From Pisolithus tinctorius (Eukaryota > Basidiomycota > Agaricomycetes > Boletales > Pisolithaceae), in NCBI GenBank assembly GCA_024663395.1, contig JANFAH010000008.1, forward strand, positions 1,054,001-1,118,000: DNA of 64,000 bases, in the 5' to 3' direction. Positions 21,448 through 32,907 of this stretch are shown piece by piece. Every line of letters begins with the position of its first letter. Positions within the stretch are counted from its first letter, which is position 1. Below the pieces are notes generated by a model. It did no database searches. It was not told the origin of the DNA and saw nothing but the letters and a program-made list of their open reading frames with translations. A program made the translations under genes and the position numbers.

Positions 21448-22307
21448 ATGATGTTACCACTTCTTTTCATTGCTGAAACATCTTTAGAGGATGAACCTTT
21501 TCCTAGTCACAATTCTATCACTGATGCTCATGTTACTTCGCATCTTTCTCTTCCTTCTACTTCACCAGTTTATGCCCCTGCTTCAGATCCTTTAAAATCT
21601 AGCATTGACCATATAATTACTTCTAGAGTTACTGCACCTGTGGCTCTGATCCCAAATTCTACCCTTGTTTCCCCTTATGAGATTGGAGCTGAAAAACTTG
21701 TCCTAAAATACAAGCCTGTAGCAAAAAAGGTCAGACCAGTTGAGATCATGACACCCACAGAATTCTGGGTCACATGACAGGTGGTCGATGACCCACTGGC
21801 AAACCTTCCTGGAACCTCATGCAATGGCTCATCCATACCCACAAAATGACATTCACCTGGGAGACATCAGAGTGGGGAACATTTAGAGAGGATATGTTTC
21901 CACCCCTGAAGATCCCGACAGTTCCTCACAAGCCCTGGGTGCAACATAACATACCCATTCCCCCAGCAATTTACCCTGAGGTGGTATGGATCATCAAAGA
22001 AAAACTCACTGCCAGAGTCTACAAGCCCTCGACTTCATCATATCAATCAAAGTGGTTGTGTGGTCAAGAAGGATGGGAAATCCCTCTGCCTCATCCACAA
22101 CCTTCAGCCCTTGAACACAGTAACCATTCAAGATGTGGGGACCCCCCCTCATGTCAACTCAATTGCCAAGGATTTCGCAGGTCACTCGGTCTATGGCATC
22201 CTCGACCTCATGGTTGGGTATGACCATCGCACTATTCATGAAGACTATTGTGATCTCACTACATTCCAATCTCCAGTCAGTACCTTGAGACTTACAAAAC
22301 TGCCTAT
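21448..22307 (+). pseudogene. Element C linker and reverse transcriptase, first part
   Basis: A protease-RT linker (21448-21777) leads to the start of RT: W-V-Q-H-N-I-P-I-P-P at about 21940 and, after a 1-base shift near 22060, V-K-K-D-G-K-S-L-C-L-I-H-N-L-Q-P-L-N and G-I-L-D-L-M-V-G-Y-D. A stop precedes the linker and another falls near 21776. RT is cut at 22307 by element D and resumes in frame at 32913. Confidence 0.82.
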
Positions 22308-22785
22308 TGTCATATACCGAGAAACCCATGGCTCGGTCTTAGGTTCAGAACACCAGGTCAACACTGAACACTGAAGCAAACCCTGTTCCTTACTATACCT
22401 TTCTAGTTAGCTTTTGTACTGCCCTCACTTATGCCAAGGCAGTGTCTGTCTTCAGCTTTCCAATCCCTGCCTCCTCGTCTAACTTTTAGTTAGTCCCTTG
22501 CACAGCTATTTAGTCCCTCACCACTAACCTCGGCCTTCAGGTTGCTGGTCTTCAGTATATATACACTACATATGTTGTACTTAGCTCCCCAGTCTGAATA
22601 TCAACCTAGTTCACCCCAAGTCCCCAGCTTAAGCCCAAGTCAACTCTCAGCTTTCGCTCCTGACCCCCTTTGGCTCTCTCTGACTTCAACCTGGCTTGCA
22701 CAAGGGTCTAGTGCACGAGCTAAGACCAAGGGTTGTTGCACCCAGCACTTGGCCTTTGACCCCCAACCTAGTCATGAACTTAACA
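22308..22785 (+). repeat. Element D 5' LTR with promoter
   Basis: 478 bp from TGTCATATACC to GAACTTAACA. A TATATATAC box at 22556-22564 stands 35 bases before AGTCTGAATAT (22591-22601), the predicted transcript start. The LTR resembles that at 30843-32907 apart from transitions and the foldback insertion there. Confidence 0.93.
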
Positions 22786-22787
22786 GT

Positions 22788-22798
22788 ATATTCAGACT
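22788..22798 (+). promoter_or_regulatory. Element D self-complementary primer-binding site
   Basis: ATATTCAGACT, two bases after the LTR, is the exact reverse complement of AGTCTGAATAT at 22591-22601. Relative to A2, the changed base on one side is matched by the changed base on the other, which is covariation evidence for self-priming. Confidence 0.82.
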
Positions 22799-22825
22799 GC
22801 CACTTGTGCAAGTCACTCACCACCC

Positions 22826-24193
22826 ATGACCAGAACTTGCACCCAAGCTCAAGCAGACCACACTTTAGAATCTGCCTCTGCCTCGAGACCAACCCAACCT
22901 GAAACATCAGATGACCCTCACTGCCAGTTGGCCCTCAGTTCCCTCACCAGTCACTGCCAGACTTCTGCGGTCGTGCAGCAGTTCCAAGGATTCTCAGCCC
23001 ATTGTTCCAGTACTACACTGGCTTCCAACAATTGAGGTACACCAACACCAGCTGGTCATTGACCTCCTGCTCCCTTCAACAACCCCAGAGGTGATGGTGA
23101 CAATGACCTGGATGACTCTGACCATCACTCCAGTGATGATGACAATGACAACAACGATGATCCTTTTGGGCCTAACCCCGAGGAAGGTGAAAATGAGGAA
23201 ACTGACCTGCAAACCATGAGGGTCCTGGGCAGTCTCGCCAGGGCTGTACAGTCTCTCACCTGATCTTCCTGCCAAAACACCAAAGGAAGCTCAGGATCAG
23301 CCAAGGTCTGAGAACCAGATACCTTTGATGGCACCAACCCAAAGAAGCTCTGCCAGTTCCTCATCCAGTGCAAGTTGACCTTCCAGAACAAACCCCAAAC
23401 CTTCTGTGATGACTGCCAAAAGGTAACCTTCACCCAATCCTACCTCAAGGGAATGGCACTCAAATGGTTCGAGCTGGACCTCCTCCTCACCAGCAAACCC
23501 AAGGACTGACCCCTGTGGATGGATAGATGGCGTGAGTTTGTCATTGAACTCCAGTCGACCTTCGGCCCCCATGACCCAGTAGCAGAAGCTGAGAACCAGC
23601 TCGACCACCTAACCATGAAAGAAACCCACTGTATCAACAAATACATGGTTGAGTTCAACAGGCTAGCTACCCAGGTCCAGGGTTACAGCAACAGGGCTCT
23701 CCGCCACTTCTTCTATGCCAGACTTCCTGACTGAATCAAAGATGAGATAAGCCAGGTAGGCAAACCCTGCACCCTTGAAGACCTTCACTGTCTAGCTCAG
23801 GACATAGATTCCCACTACTGGGAATGATGCAAGGAGGTCCAATGCCAGAACTGGTCTTCTGGTAACCAGAACTCATCAAAGACTGGCAATAGAGACTCAA
23901 ACACTGACAAAGGGAAAACCTCAGCATCCAACACCTCCCGGCCCCCCACTGCACCAAAGACCAGCAGTACCAACGCCAGGTCTTCAAAGCCCAAGCCAGC
24001 CAGCAACAAACTCGGCAAGGATGGGAAGTTAACAGCTGCTGAGCAAAAGTGATGCTTCAACCTAAAGCTCTGTATGTTCTGTGGAGGGGAAGGTCACATA
24101 GCCAAGGAATGCCCCAAGAAGGTGGCCAAGGCTAGAGCAGCTGTGGCAGCTCCAGAAGCCACACTGGAGGCCTCCACCAAGGCAAAAAAATAG
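22826..24193 (+). pseudogene. Element D gag, decayed
   Basis: Gag homologous to A and B with several stops and frame changes. Landmarks are an Asp-rich stretch (23090-23200, now out of frame), D-T-F-D-G-T-N-P-K-K (23310-23350), M-K-E-T-H-C-I-N-K-Y-M-V-E-F-N-R-L-A (23616-23670), a Lys/Ser/Asn-rich linker, and the zinc knuckle C-M-F-C-G-G-E-G-H-I-A-K-E-C (24070-24115). It ends at TAG 24191, right after seven A residues. Confidence 0.87.
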
Positions 24194-24231
24194 TCAGCAG
24201 TCCTCAGAACCTCACACACCCCAAGGACTGC
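24184..24231 (+). promoter_or_regulatory. Element D gag-pol -1 frameshift signal
   Basis: GCA AAA AAA TAG gives the in-phase heptamer A AAA AAA (24184-24190). Six bases on, GCAGTCCT (24197-24204) pairs perfectly with AGGACTGC (24224-24231). The -1 frame is open from the heptamer into the protease region starting near 24247. Confidence 0.82.
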
Positions 24232-27200
24232 GTTGACTCTGGTGGTGTGCTCTTGGAGGTTAAGCTCAACGCATCCGCTCTTTGCAACCCAAATAGTCTT
24301 ATGCCTACCATTTCTCTAGCATCCTATGATGAGCCAGCATTCCCAGTACTCATTGACTCCAGCTCTACACACTGTTTTATAGATACAAAATTTGCAAATA
24401 AAATCTCTGTTCCCCTTTACTCCATCCCACTGGTCCAGCTTCAGCTGTTTGATGGCACCTCCAACTTGGTCATCACCCAGGCAGTAGATCTTGTTTTCAT
24501 TTTTCCCTCCAGTGATGCAACCCCAGTCACCCTCTATGCAACCCCACTGGACTCCAAGTGCAAGGCAGTCTTAGGATACAACTGGCTCACCCAACACAAT
24601 CTGTTGATTGACTGGGTGTCAAGCAGTATTAGATTCCAGATGCCTGTACAACGAGTGCCAGACCCCCCAACATCACCCCCTGACCCCAAGCCTTCAGCTC
24701 CCAACCCAACCACCCTTGGCTCTAATGAGCATCTGACCCCACAATTAGAGAAACCAGTTGCACTGGGCTTGACTTGCCCACCTATCACCTTCATCAATGC
24801 TGTGGCCTAGGTCTGGTCATGTAAACTTGAAGGGTCTTCTCAGCTCAGCCTCCAGCTTCATCCCTCAGCTCTCACCTCTCTTTGGTCTTCAAAAGTAGAA
24901 GATGCACCAAACCTCTCTGGCATTCCACCAGAGTACCATGAGTATGCCGATGTGTTCAGTAAATCCAAAGCCACTACCCTAGCACCCCACCAAGAACATG
25001 ATCTTAAGATCGAGCTGGAAGGAGACTCATCACCACCCCTTGGCCCTATCTACTCCCTGTCACTGGTAGAGCTTGAAGCTCTCTGGGCCTTCCTAGATGA
25101 GCATCTGGCTACTGGGTTCATCCGACCAACCTCTTCCCCCCACGGAGTGCTGGTCCTCTTTGTCAAGAAGAAGGATGGCTCCCTTCAGCTTTGTGTTGAC
25201 TTCCGGGGCTTGAACAAGATCACCAAAAAGGACCAATACCCACTCCCCCTCATCACCGACCTCCTAGACTCACCATCCCAGGCCAAGGTTTACACCAAAA
25301 TCGACCTCAGGCATGCGTATCACCTAGTCTGGATCACCAATGGTGATGAATGGAAAACCATGTTCTGCACTCAGTATGGGTCCTTTGAATGGCTTGTCAT
25401 GCCTTTCAGTCTGTCCAATGCCCTGGCAGCATTCCAACGCTTTGTCAACACAGTGTTCGCCAACCTCCTAGACGTGTGTGTCATGGTCTACCTGGATGAC
25501 ATACTCATCTACTCCAACAACGAGAACTCGCACCAGCAGCATGTTAAAGAGGTTCTGTGTCAACTCTGGAAACATGGCCTGTCTGCCAAACTGGAAAAAT
25601 GTGAGTTCCACTCCAAGTCGGTAGAATACCTAGGCTACTGCCTTTCACCGACTGGCCTCAGCATGTCCAGTGAAAAGATCAAAGCCATCTGTGACTGGCC
25701 CAAACCCTGGAAGGTCAAGGACATTCAGTCCTTCCTAGGCTTTGCCAACTTCTACCGACACTTCATCTACAACTACTTGGACATTGTCATCCCCTTGACC
25801 CACCTCACACGAAAAAACATACAGTGAGGGACAAAAGTGTTGCAATGTTTGTGAGGTGTGACTTGTTGCTGATGTAGCTCAGGCTATTCTGCACAGATAA
25901 TGATGATACCTATACCATTGGAAAGGGGTGACTCTAAGCTTTCCAGAGCACTAAGGGTCAGTCCAAACAAAGCAATACATGCCAGGATACACCCTATTCT
26001 TTCTGAAAAGTGCATTGCAACACTTTTGTCCCTGACTGGTGAAATCATGAAATGTGACCTTTTGATGGGATTAAGGGCATGGAGGATGGGAAAAAATGCT
26101 TACATAATAAACCACATGATCATCCAGATGATTTTGTCAGCATGTAAACAATGACAAACATTGGACTTGTACCATTAATCCTCCCTCTTTTACCACAACT
26201 CATGAAATCATCTCTCTAGCTCACATGGTCATTTTCTCAAGGAATTCTTATCAAATACTGGTGGCCACCACAGTGCCATCAGTATAACATGCTCTCAGAA
26301 CAATCAGGCCCTTGAAAAACTTGCTGTCAGTCATTTCCTGGACTGTTTACCCCCCCATGCCTGATGTGTTCTGGAACTAATCAGTACTTGGAAGGCTGAG
26401 AATGTTTTGGAGGTCAATCTGGCACTTCAGAACATGATGGACAAACCAGTCCCCTCTCAACCAATGCATTTCTGGCACAGGGACAGTGGTATGGAAGTTA
26501 AGGCAAGACAAAATCCTCTTTACCCCTGGGTGTCATCAGAAGGATATGCTACTGAACTGCCATGGAGCAGAATCCTGTGCTTCCATCTGGCCCTGAATAT
26601 TGCCTTTGGTCACATATGACCAAATAATCCTTCCCCAGTCATCTACAGTTCAGATCAGAGCAAGATCTAGTGAACCCTCTTATGGTGCTCAGAGCACAAG
26701 GAGGTTTTATCTCACCCCAACTTCCATATCAGTGTTCCTGTGCCAGAAATGCATTGGTTGAGAGGGGACTGGTTTGTCCATCATGTTCTGAAGTGCCAGA
26801 TTGACCTCCAAAACATTCTCAGCCTTCCAAGTACTGATTAGTTCCAGAACACATCAGGCATGGGGGGGTAAACAGTCCAGGAAATGACTGACAGCAAGTT
26901 TTTCAAGGGCCTGATTGTTCTGAGAGCATGTTATACTGATGGCACTGTGGTGGCCACCAGTATTTGATAAGAATTCCTTGAGAAAATGACCATGTGAGCT
27001 AGAGAGATGATTTCATGAGTTGTGGTAAAAGAGGGAGGATTAATGGTACAAGTCCAATGTTTGTCATTGTTTACATGCTGACAAAATCATCTGGATGATC
27101 ATGTGGTTTATTATGTAAGCATTTTTTCCCATCCTCCATGCCCTTAATCCCATCAAAAGGTCACATTTCATGATTTCACCAGTCAGGGACAAAAGTGTTG

Positions 27201-29481
27201 CAATGCACTTTTCAGAAAGAATAGGGTGTATCCTGGCATGTATTGCTTTGTTTGGACTGACCCTTAGTGCTCTGGAAAGCTTAGAGTCACCCCTTTCCAA
27301 TGGTATAGGTATCATCATTATCTGTGCAGAATAGCCTGAGCTACATCAGCAACAAGTCACACCTCACAAACATTGCAACACTTTTGTCCCTCACTGTACC
27401 CTCGAACTTCTCCAAGGAGTGCCAGTCAGCCTTCAATATGCTCAAAGAAGCTTTTACCACCACTCCTATCCTTACTCACTTCATTCCTAGCACTCAACTC
27501 ACAGTGGAGACCAATGCTTCAGACTATGCCATCGCTGGCATACTGTCCATTACTGGTGAAGACAACTAACTTTGCCTGGTCGCCTTTTACTCCTGAACAC
27601 CATCTGTGCTGGAACTCAACTATGACACCCACAATAAGGAGTTGCTTGCTATCTTTGAGGCCTTCCAGGCCTGGAGACACTACTTGGAGGGTGCCCCTCT
27701 ACCCATTGATGTGGTCACTGACCACAAGAACCTTGAATACTTCTCAACCTCTAAGGTACTCACATGCTGGCAAGCCCAGTGGTCCGAGTACCTGTCACAG
27801 TTCAACCTCGTCATCCATTTCCACCTGGGTAAGCTCAGTGCCAAGCCCAACACTCTCACTAGACAATGGGATGTCTACCCCAAAGAGGGGGATAGGGGCT
27901 ATGCCCAGGCAAACCCCCACAACCTCCGACTGGTGTTCATGCCAGAACAGTTGGTCTCGGCTCTCCACACCACATGCTTGGAGTACCCCATACTACATGC
28001 CAGCCTTCTAATGGATGTAGAGCAACTCCACAACAAAATACTCACTGCACTACCCTTGGACCCACTATCCCAACACCGACTCACAGACACCTCTGACCCT
28101 CAGTGGTCAGTTGACAGCACTGGTCTGCTACACCTTGATAACCAGATCTATGTACCAGATGCCAATGACCTTTGGCTCAAGGTCCTTCAGTATAAGCATG
28201 ATCACCTGCTGTCAGGACACTTTGGCCAGAATCAAACATTGGAACTAATCAGGTGAGAGTACACCTGGCCTGGCATTCACACCTTCATCAAAGAATATGT
28301 GAGGTCCTGCACTATATGCGCAAGAGCCAAAACACCCAGACACTGACCATACAGCACCCTGAAACAATTGCCAATACCAGAAAAGCCATGGAACTCCATC
28401 TCTATGGATTTCATTGAGTACCTACCAGCATCCAGTGGTCACACCGCTATCCTGGTGGTCATGGACTGACTGTCCAAGCAGGCTATATTCATACCCACCT
28501 ATGACACTATCACCTCCCTCGAGCTTGCTCGACTCTTCCTACTCCATGTCTTCTCAAAACATGGTGTTCTGGCACATGTGACCTCTGACCAAGGCTTTGA
28601 ATTTGTCTCACACTTCTTCCAGTCCTTGGGTAAGGTGCTGGATATGCACCTACACTTCACTTCTGGGTACCACCTGGAAGGAGATGGCCAGACCAAACGA
28701 GCAAACCAGACCTTGGAACAGTACCTCCGGGTATATTGCAACTACCAGCAGGACAACTGGGCCAAGTTACTCCCATTGGCCAAGTTTGCCTACAACAATG
28801 CCCTGAGTGCTACCACCAGTGTTTCCCCTTTCTTCACCAACAAGGGTTACCACCCTAACCTCTCAGTCTTCCCCAAGAGAGACTTATCCTTGGCATGGGC
28901 TAGGGACTATGCCATGGACCTAGACAAGCTACACCAGTTCCTATGAGAAGAGATGGCACTAGCCCAAGCTAGATACCAAGGTCCAGCAGATGCAAAAAGG
29001 CTACTGGTGCCTGAGATCAACCTCAGTGACCAGGTCTATGTCAAAACCAAGTACTTCTGGACCACAAGACCATCACAGAAACTCACAGACAAGAACCTAG
29101 GCCCTTACTTGGTAATAGCCCAGCCTGGCACCCACTCATTCACCCTTCGCCTCCTGGACACTATTTGTGTGGTACACCCAGTGTTCCACATGTTGCAGTT
29201 AGAACTGGCACACCCCAACACTATCCCGAACCGAACCCAGCCACCACCACCTCCGATCGAGGTGGATGGTGAACCAGAGTATGAGATCGCTGAGATCCTC
29301 GACTCAAAGATGGACCAATGATGGAAGTGTAAGTTACAGTACCTGGTATGCTGGGCTGGCTACGAGGGCACTGACAAAGAAACATCCTGGCTACCAGCCA
29401 CCAAGCTGGGCAATGCTGAGGATTTACTCGCAGCTTTCCATGCCAGTTATTCCAGTAAACCCAGGCCAACCACTAGCTAAA
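24190..29481 (+). pseudogene. Element D pol: protease to chromodomain
   Basis: Order: protease region ([10 protein letters not shown], about 24340); RT with V-K-K-K-D-G-S-L-Q-L-C-V-D-F and catalytic Y-L-D-D at about 25490; interruption by FB1 at 25822-27396, after which the frame rejoins as R-K-N-I-P-S-N-F-S-K-E; RNase H (27500-27870); integrase zinc region and D,D,E core (S-M-D-F, T-S-D-Q-G, L-E-G-D-G-Q-T-K, 28400-28700); chromodomain (E-Y-E-I-A-E-I-L-D-S-K, L-Q-Y-L-V-C-W-A-G-Y, 29270-29460). Stops near 24808, 28254, 28345, 28467, 28944 and 29320 and frame changes near 27567-27600 inactivate it. Confidence 0.9.
25822..27396. mobile_element. Palindromic Tc1/mariner derivative FB1
   Basis: 1,575 bp that begins CAGTGAGGGACAAAAGTG, ends with its reverse complement, and is flanked by TA on both sides, the Tc1/mariner target. 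The arms are mirror images over at least 640 bp with no length change, so the same 84-codon frame occurs at 25900-26154 (+) and 27064-27318 (-). About 215 bp in from each end there is an inverted copy of the terminal sequence (26011-26036 on the left). The centre, read on the minus strand near 26650-26600, shows T-V-D-D-W-G-R-I-I-W, the start of a Tc1 catalytic domain, so this is a rearranged transposon with half its transposase. Confidence 0.9.
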
Positions 29482-29746
29482 CATTCCTCTATGTTTCCTT
29501 CCTTTTTCTTGTTCTTACTTTCCTTACTATACTAAGACAGTTGATGCATTGAAAAATATGTACAGTATTTACATTGGCATTCAGCTCAGACTGGTGCATT
29601 CACTCGGAGTCCCCCTCAAACACCTCTCCATCACTCACCCAGAGCTCCTTTTCCTCCCCACTCTCTGAGCCAGACCACCAGCCCTTCATGTGCACATCCT
29701 CAGGCCAGCACATGACACCCTCATCCAACTCCACCCCCACTCCCTC

Positions 29747-30700
29747 TCAGTCTGACTGGAGACTCTCGAGCTCCATGTCTGCCACATCCGAGTGCAGCTC
29801 CTCGCTGGACTTGGAAACCGGGGTGGTTGGGCGCAAGACAAACTCAAACTCACCCAGCAGGCCACCCAGCCAGCTGTTGAACCAGCGCTGGGTCTCTCTT
29901 CTGGCCCACATCTCTGCCATTTGCTGATCCATGGCCGCTGCGATCAGCTTGAACCCCTTGACTACCACCACCACCAAGGGATCAGAGGGGGGGACAGTGG
30001 GCATGACCACTCCCAAGGGACTGGCTTCCGACTCACCAGGGATTGCAGACCCAACTCGGGTGACCTTCCTCTTTTCCCTGGCCCTCAGCAACATGACATC
30101 CTCTGGCGCTCTCTTCTTCCCAGCCTTTGCCCTGGCCTCTTCAGCCTCAGGCTCCACCCCCTCAGGCAACTCGCACCTGACCTTCATTTCAGTGCACCAG
30201 TTGCACGTCCTCTTCTTCCACTTACTTTGCTGTGCATGGCCAAAAGTGCATGACACTCAACCCTTCTTGCACTGTCAGCATGACCTGGTACTTGCAACCC
30301 TGGCAGCCTTCTCCTGCTCCTTGCCTTTTGGCTCTCCTGTCTTCTGTTGTGCCTGGGTCTCCTGTTCCCAGTGCTCAGCTTCCAACCACTCCTGCTCTTT
30401 CCTCTTGACCTCCAGATGCTCCTGTTCTTGCCTTTTGGCCTCTAACTGCTCCTGCTCCCACCTTTTGGCTTCCACCCACTCCCTCTTGCGCCACTCTGCC
30501 TCTAATCACTCCCTCTTGAGCCTCTCTGCCTCCAGCTGGGCAGCCTCTTCCCTCAATGCCTTGTGCTGCTTGCGCTTGGCCATCTTGGCCCAGATGTTGG
30601 CCTCCTCATCATCACTGGTGATCTGGAGTTTGGGCATGGAAGCTTTCTGGAAGCCAGATGAGTTGGTGGGTACATGTGGGGAAGCTTGACAGGTAGACAT
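29747..30700 (-). pseudogene. Element D antisense gene: coiled coil and six-Cys cluster
   Basis: One minus-strand frame runs from an ATG at 30700 to 29747, broken only by three TGA stops. The start is followed by S-D-D-E-E-A-N-I-W-A-K, then K-Q-H-K-A-L-R-E-E-A and a long Glu/Lys/Gln coiled coil of E-W-L-E-A-type repeats. The cluster C-x2-C-x6-C-x14-C-x2-C-x6-C (about 30290-30185, with C-N-W-C-T-E-M-K-V-R-C) follows, then a basic stretch and a C-terminal region with W-A-R-R-E-T-Q-R-W-F. The N-terminus and the C-N-W-C half align with the intact antisense gene of B. Function is unknown. Confidence 0.75.
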
Positions 30701-30828
30701 GATGAAGGAGTCAGGAGAAAACAAGTCTTCACAAAGACGCACCTTTTTAACCCCAGGGAACACATGTTCTGTCAGCATGGCAACTGCCAACCTCATGCAC
30801 CTTAGGGTGGGTCTCAAGGGCTTGACCC

Positions 30829-32907
30829 TAAGGGGGGGATACTGTCATATACCAAGAAACCCATGGCTCAGTCTTAGGTTCAGAATGCCAGGTCAATGCT
30901 GAATGCTGAAGCAAACCCTGTTCCTTACTATACCTTTCTAGTTAGCTTTTGTACTGCCATCGCTTATGCCAAGGCAGTGTCTGTCTTCGGCTTTCCAATC
31001 CCTGCCTCCTTGTCTAACTTTTAGTTAGTCCCTTGCACAGCTATTTAGTCCCTCACCAGTAACCTTGGCCTTCAGGTTGCTGGTCTTCAGTATATATACA
31101 CTATGTACATTGTACTTAGCTCCCCAGTCTGAATGTCAACCTACAGTGGGTCAAAAAAGTGTCCCAATGTTGGGTGATTTTGGAAAGAGTTGAGATTTAT
31201 GAGAGAGCCAATAGGAATTAGTTCAAACTCCTGCAGGACCAAAATTAGTACTAACTGTTGCCTTGACAACAAGGGCTTTCTTATGTAATTTGGTTGACAT
31301 GGCACCAAGATATCACCATTTTAAAATGACATGTCATTGGGACACTTTTTTGAGCATGATCTTGTCAGTCATTATTTAGTAAATAACATAAAGATTTGAC
31401 AACTTCTGAGGGATTTTGTGCTTCAACCCTGACTGATTATGTAATGTACATAATCCTGAGCCATAAAAATGGCTTGGGTCCCACTCAGCTAACCCTACTT
31501 GACCATGAAATGCATTTTTGCCTCTGCTAGAGCAAATATCCACCTTCTTTCTGAATCTGGCCTTTCTGCTCATCAAATCTCCTCCACAACTGGTCAGGGG
31601 AGCTCTACTGTGGCCAGGGTCATCAAAGAGTTCCAGCTAGATTAAGGAAAACCTCAAACTAGGACATCCTTACCAACCTTCTTCTCTTGGCAGAGGAGAA
31701 TAGTCTCTAGTATGACCTCTGGAACAGCTGAAAATGCTGTCCAGGCTACCCATATAATGTGTGGCCCTTTCCTCTCCTGTCACTTCCCAAACTGTTTGCA
31801 GTGTGCTCAATTCTGCATCCCTGAAGGCTGTAGTCAAGCAGGAGAATTATCCTGCAAACACTTCCCTACCATTTTCCACACAAATTTCCTTCCATCTGGT
31901 CCAATACTATTGATCTTGGGCTCAACTGACCAGATGACCCCAGTGCAGTCATCCACAGTCCAATTTTGGTGCTTAAGAGCAAAGGCAAGTCACTATTGTG
32001 TATGCTTGCAAGACAAGAGTGGCATCTCCTGCTTGACAATCACCTTCAGGGATGCAGAATTGAGCACACTGCAAACAGTTTGGGAAGTGACAGGAGAGGA
32101 AAGGGCCACACACATTATATGGGTAGCCTGGACAGCATTTTCAGCTGTTCCAGAGGTCATACTAGAGACTATTCTCCTCTGCCAGGAGAAGAAGGTTGGT
32201 AAGGATGTCCTAGTTTGAGGTTTTCCTTAATCTAGCTGGAACTCTTTGATGACCCTGGCCACAGTAGAGCTCCCCTGACCAGTTGTGGAGGAGATTTGAT
32301 GAGCAGAAAGGCCAGATTCAGAAAGAAGGTGGATATTTGCTCTAGCAGAGGCAAAAATGCATTTCATGGTCAAGTAGGGTTAGCTGAGTGGGACCCAAGC
32401 CATTTTTATGGCTCAGGATTATGTACATTACATAATCAGTCAGGGTTGAAGCACAAAATCCCTCAGAAGTTGTCAAATCTTTATGTTATTTACTAAATAA
32501 TGACTGACAAGATCATGCTCAAAAAAGTGTCCCAATGACATGTCATTTTAAAATGGTGATATCTTGGTGCCATGTCAACCAAATTACATAAGAAAGCCCT
32601 TGTTGTCAAGGCAACAGTTAGTACTAATTTTGGTCCTGCAGGAGTTTGAACTAATTCCTATTGGCTCTCTCATAAATCTCAACTCTTTCCAAAATCACCC
32701 AACATTGGGACACTTTTTTGACCCACTGTAGTTCACCCCAAGTCCCCAGCTTAAGCCTGAGTCAACTCTCAGCTTTTGCTCCTGACCCCCTTCAGCTCTC
32801 TCTGACTTCAACCCAGCTTGCACAAGGGTCTAGTGCACAAGCTAAGACCAAGGGTTGTTGCACCTGGTGCTTGGCCTTTGACCCCTGACCTAGTCACAAA
32901 CTTAACA
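30829..32907 (+). repeat. Element D polypurine tract and 3' LTR
   Basis: AAGGGGGGGATAC precedes the LTR start at 30843. The LTR ends at 32907 (CTTAACA) next to the TSD cctat. It is split by FB2 at a TA (31142-31143 and 32729-32730). Without FB2 the sequence rejoins exactly as in the 5' LTR (CAACCTAGTTCACC). Confidence 0.92.
31144..32728. mobile_element. Palindromic Tc1/mariner derivative FB2
   Basis: 1,585 bp with ends CAGTGGGTCAAAAAAGTG and its reverse complement, flanked by TA. Arms of about 690 bp mirror each other without indels (31376-31576 matches 32296-32496 exactly). Each arm encodes the N-terminal helix-turn-helix of a Tc1 transposase (S-E-S-G-L-S-A-H-Q-I, G-S-S-T-V-A-R-V-I-K-E-F) and M-T-S-G-T-A-E-N-A-V-Q-A. 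The unique centre, on the minus strand near 31965-31870, has W-T-V-D-D, V-I-W-S-V-E-P-K-I-N and G-P-D-G-R-K-F-V-W-K, the start of the catalytic domain with its first Asp apparently lost. As in FB1, an inverted copy of the terminus lies about 190 bp inside each end. Confidence 0.92.

Larger units (their letters stand above)
22308..32907 (+). mobile_element. Ty3 chromovirus D, full length, nested in C
   Basis: A complete Ty3 element with LTRs 22308-22785 and 30843-32907, flanked by the exact TSD cctat (22303-22307 and 32908-32912). Removing it and one TSD copy rejoins the RT of C as L-P-M-G-Y-T-N. Inside are gag, -1 frameshift signal, pol with chromodomain, an antisense gene, and polypurine tract AAGGGGGGGATAC. 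Two palindromic Tc1 derivatives (25822-27396 in pol, 31144-32728 in the 3' LTR) were added later. Gag, pol and the antisense gene all have stops. Confidence 0.95.

Noticed and set aside
25900..26154. 84-codon frame repeated identically at 27064-27318
   Set aside because: Its duplication is explained by the palindromic arms of FB1; it matches no transposase domain and the real Tc1 signal is in the centre on the minus strand.
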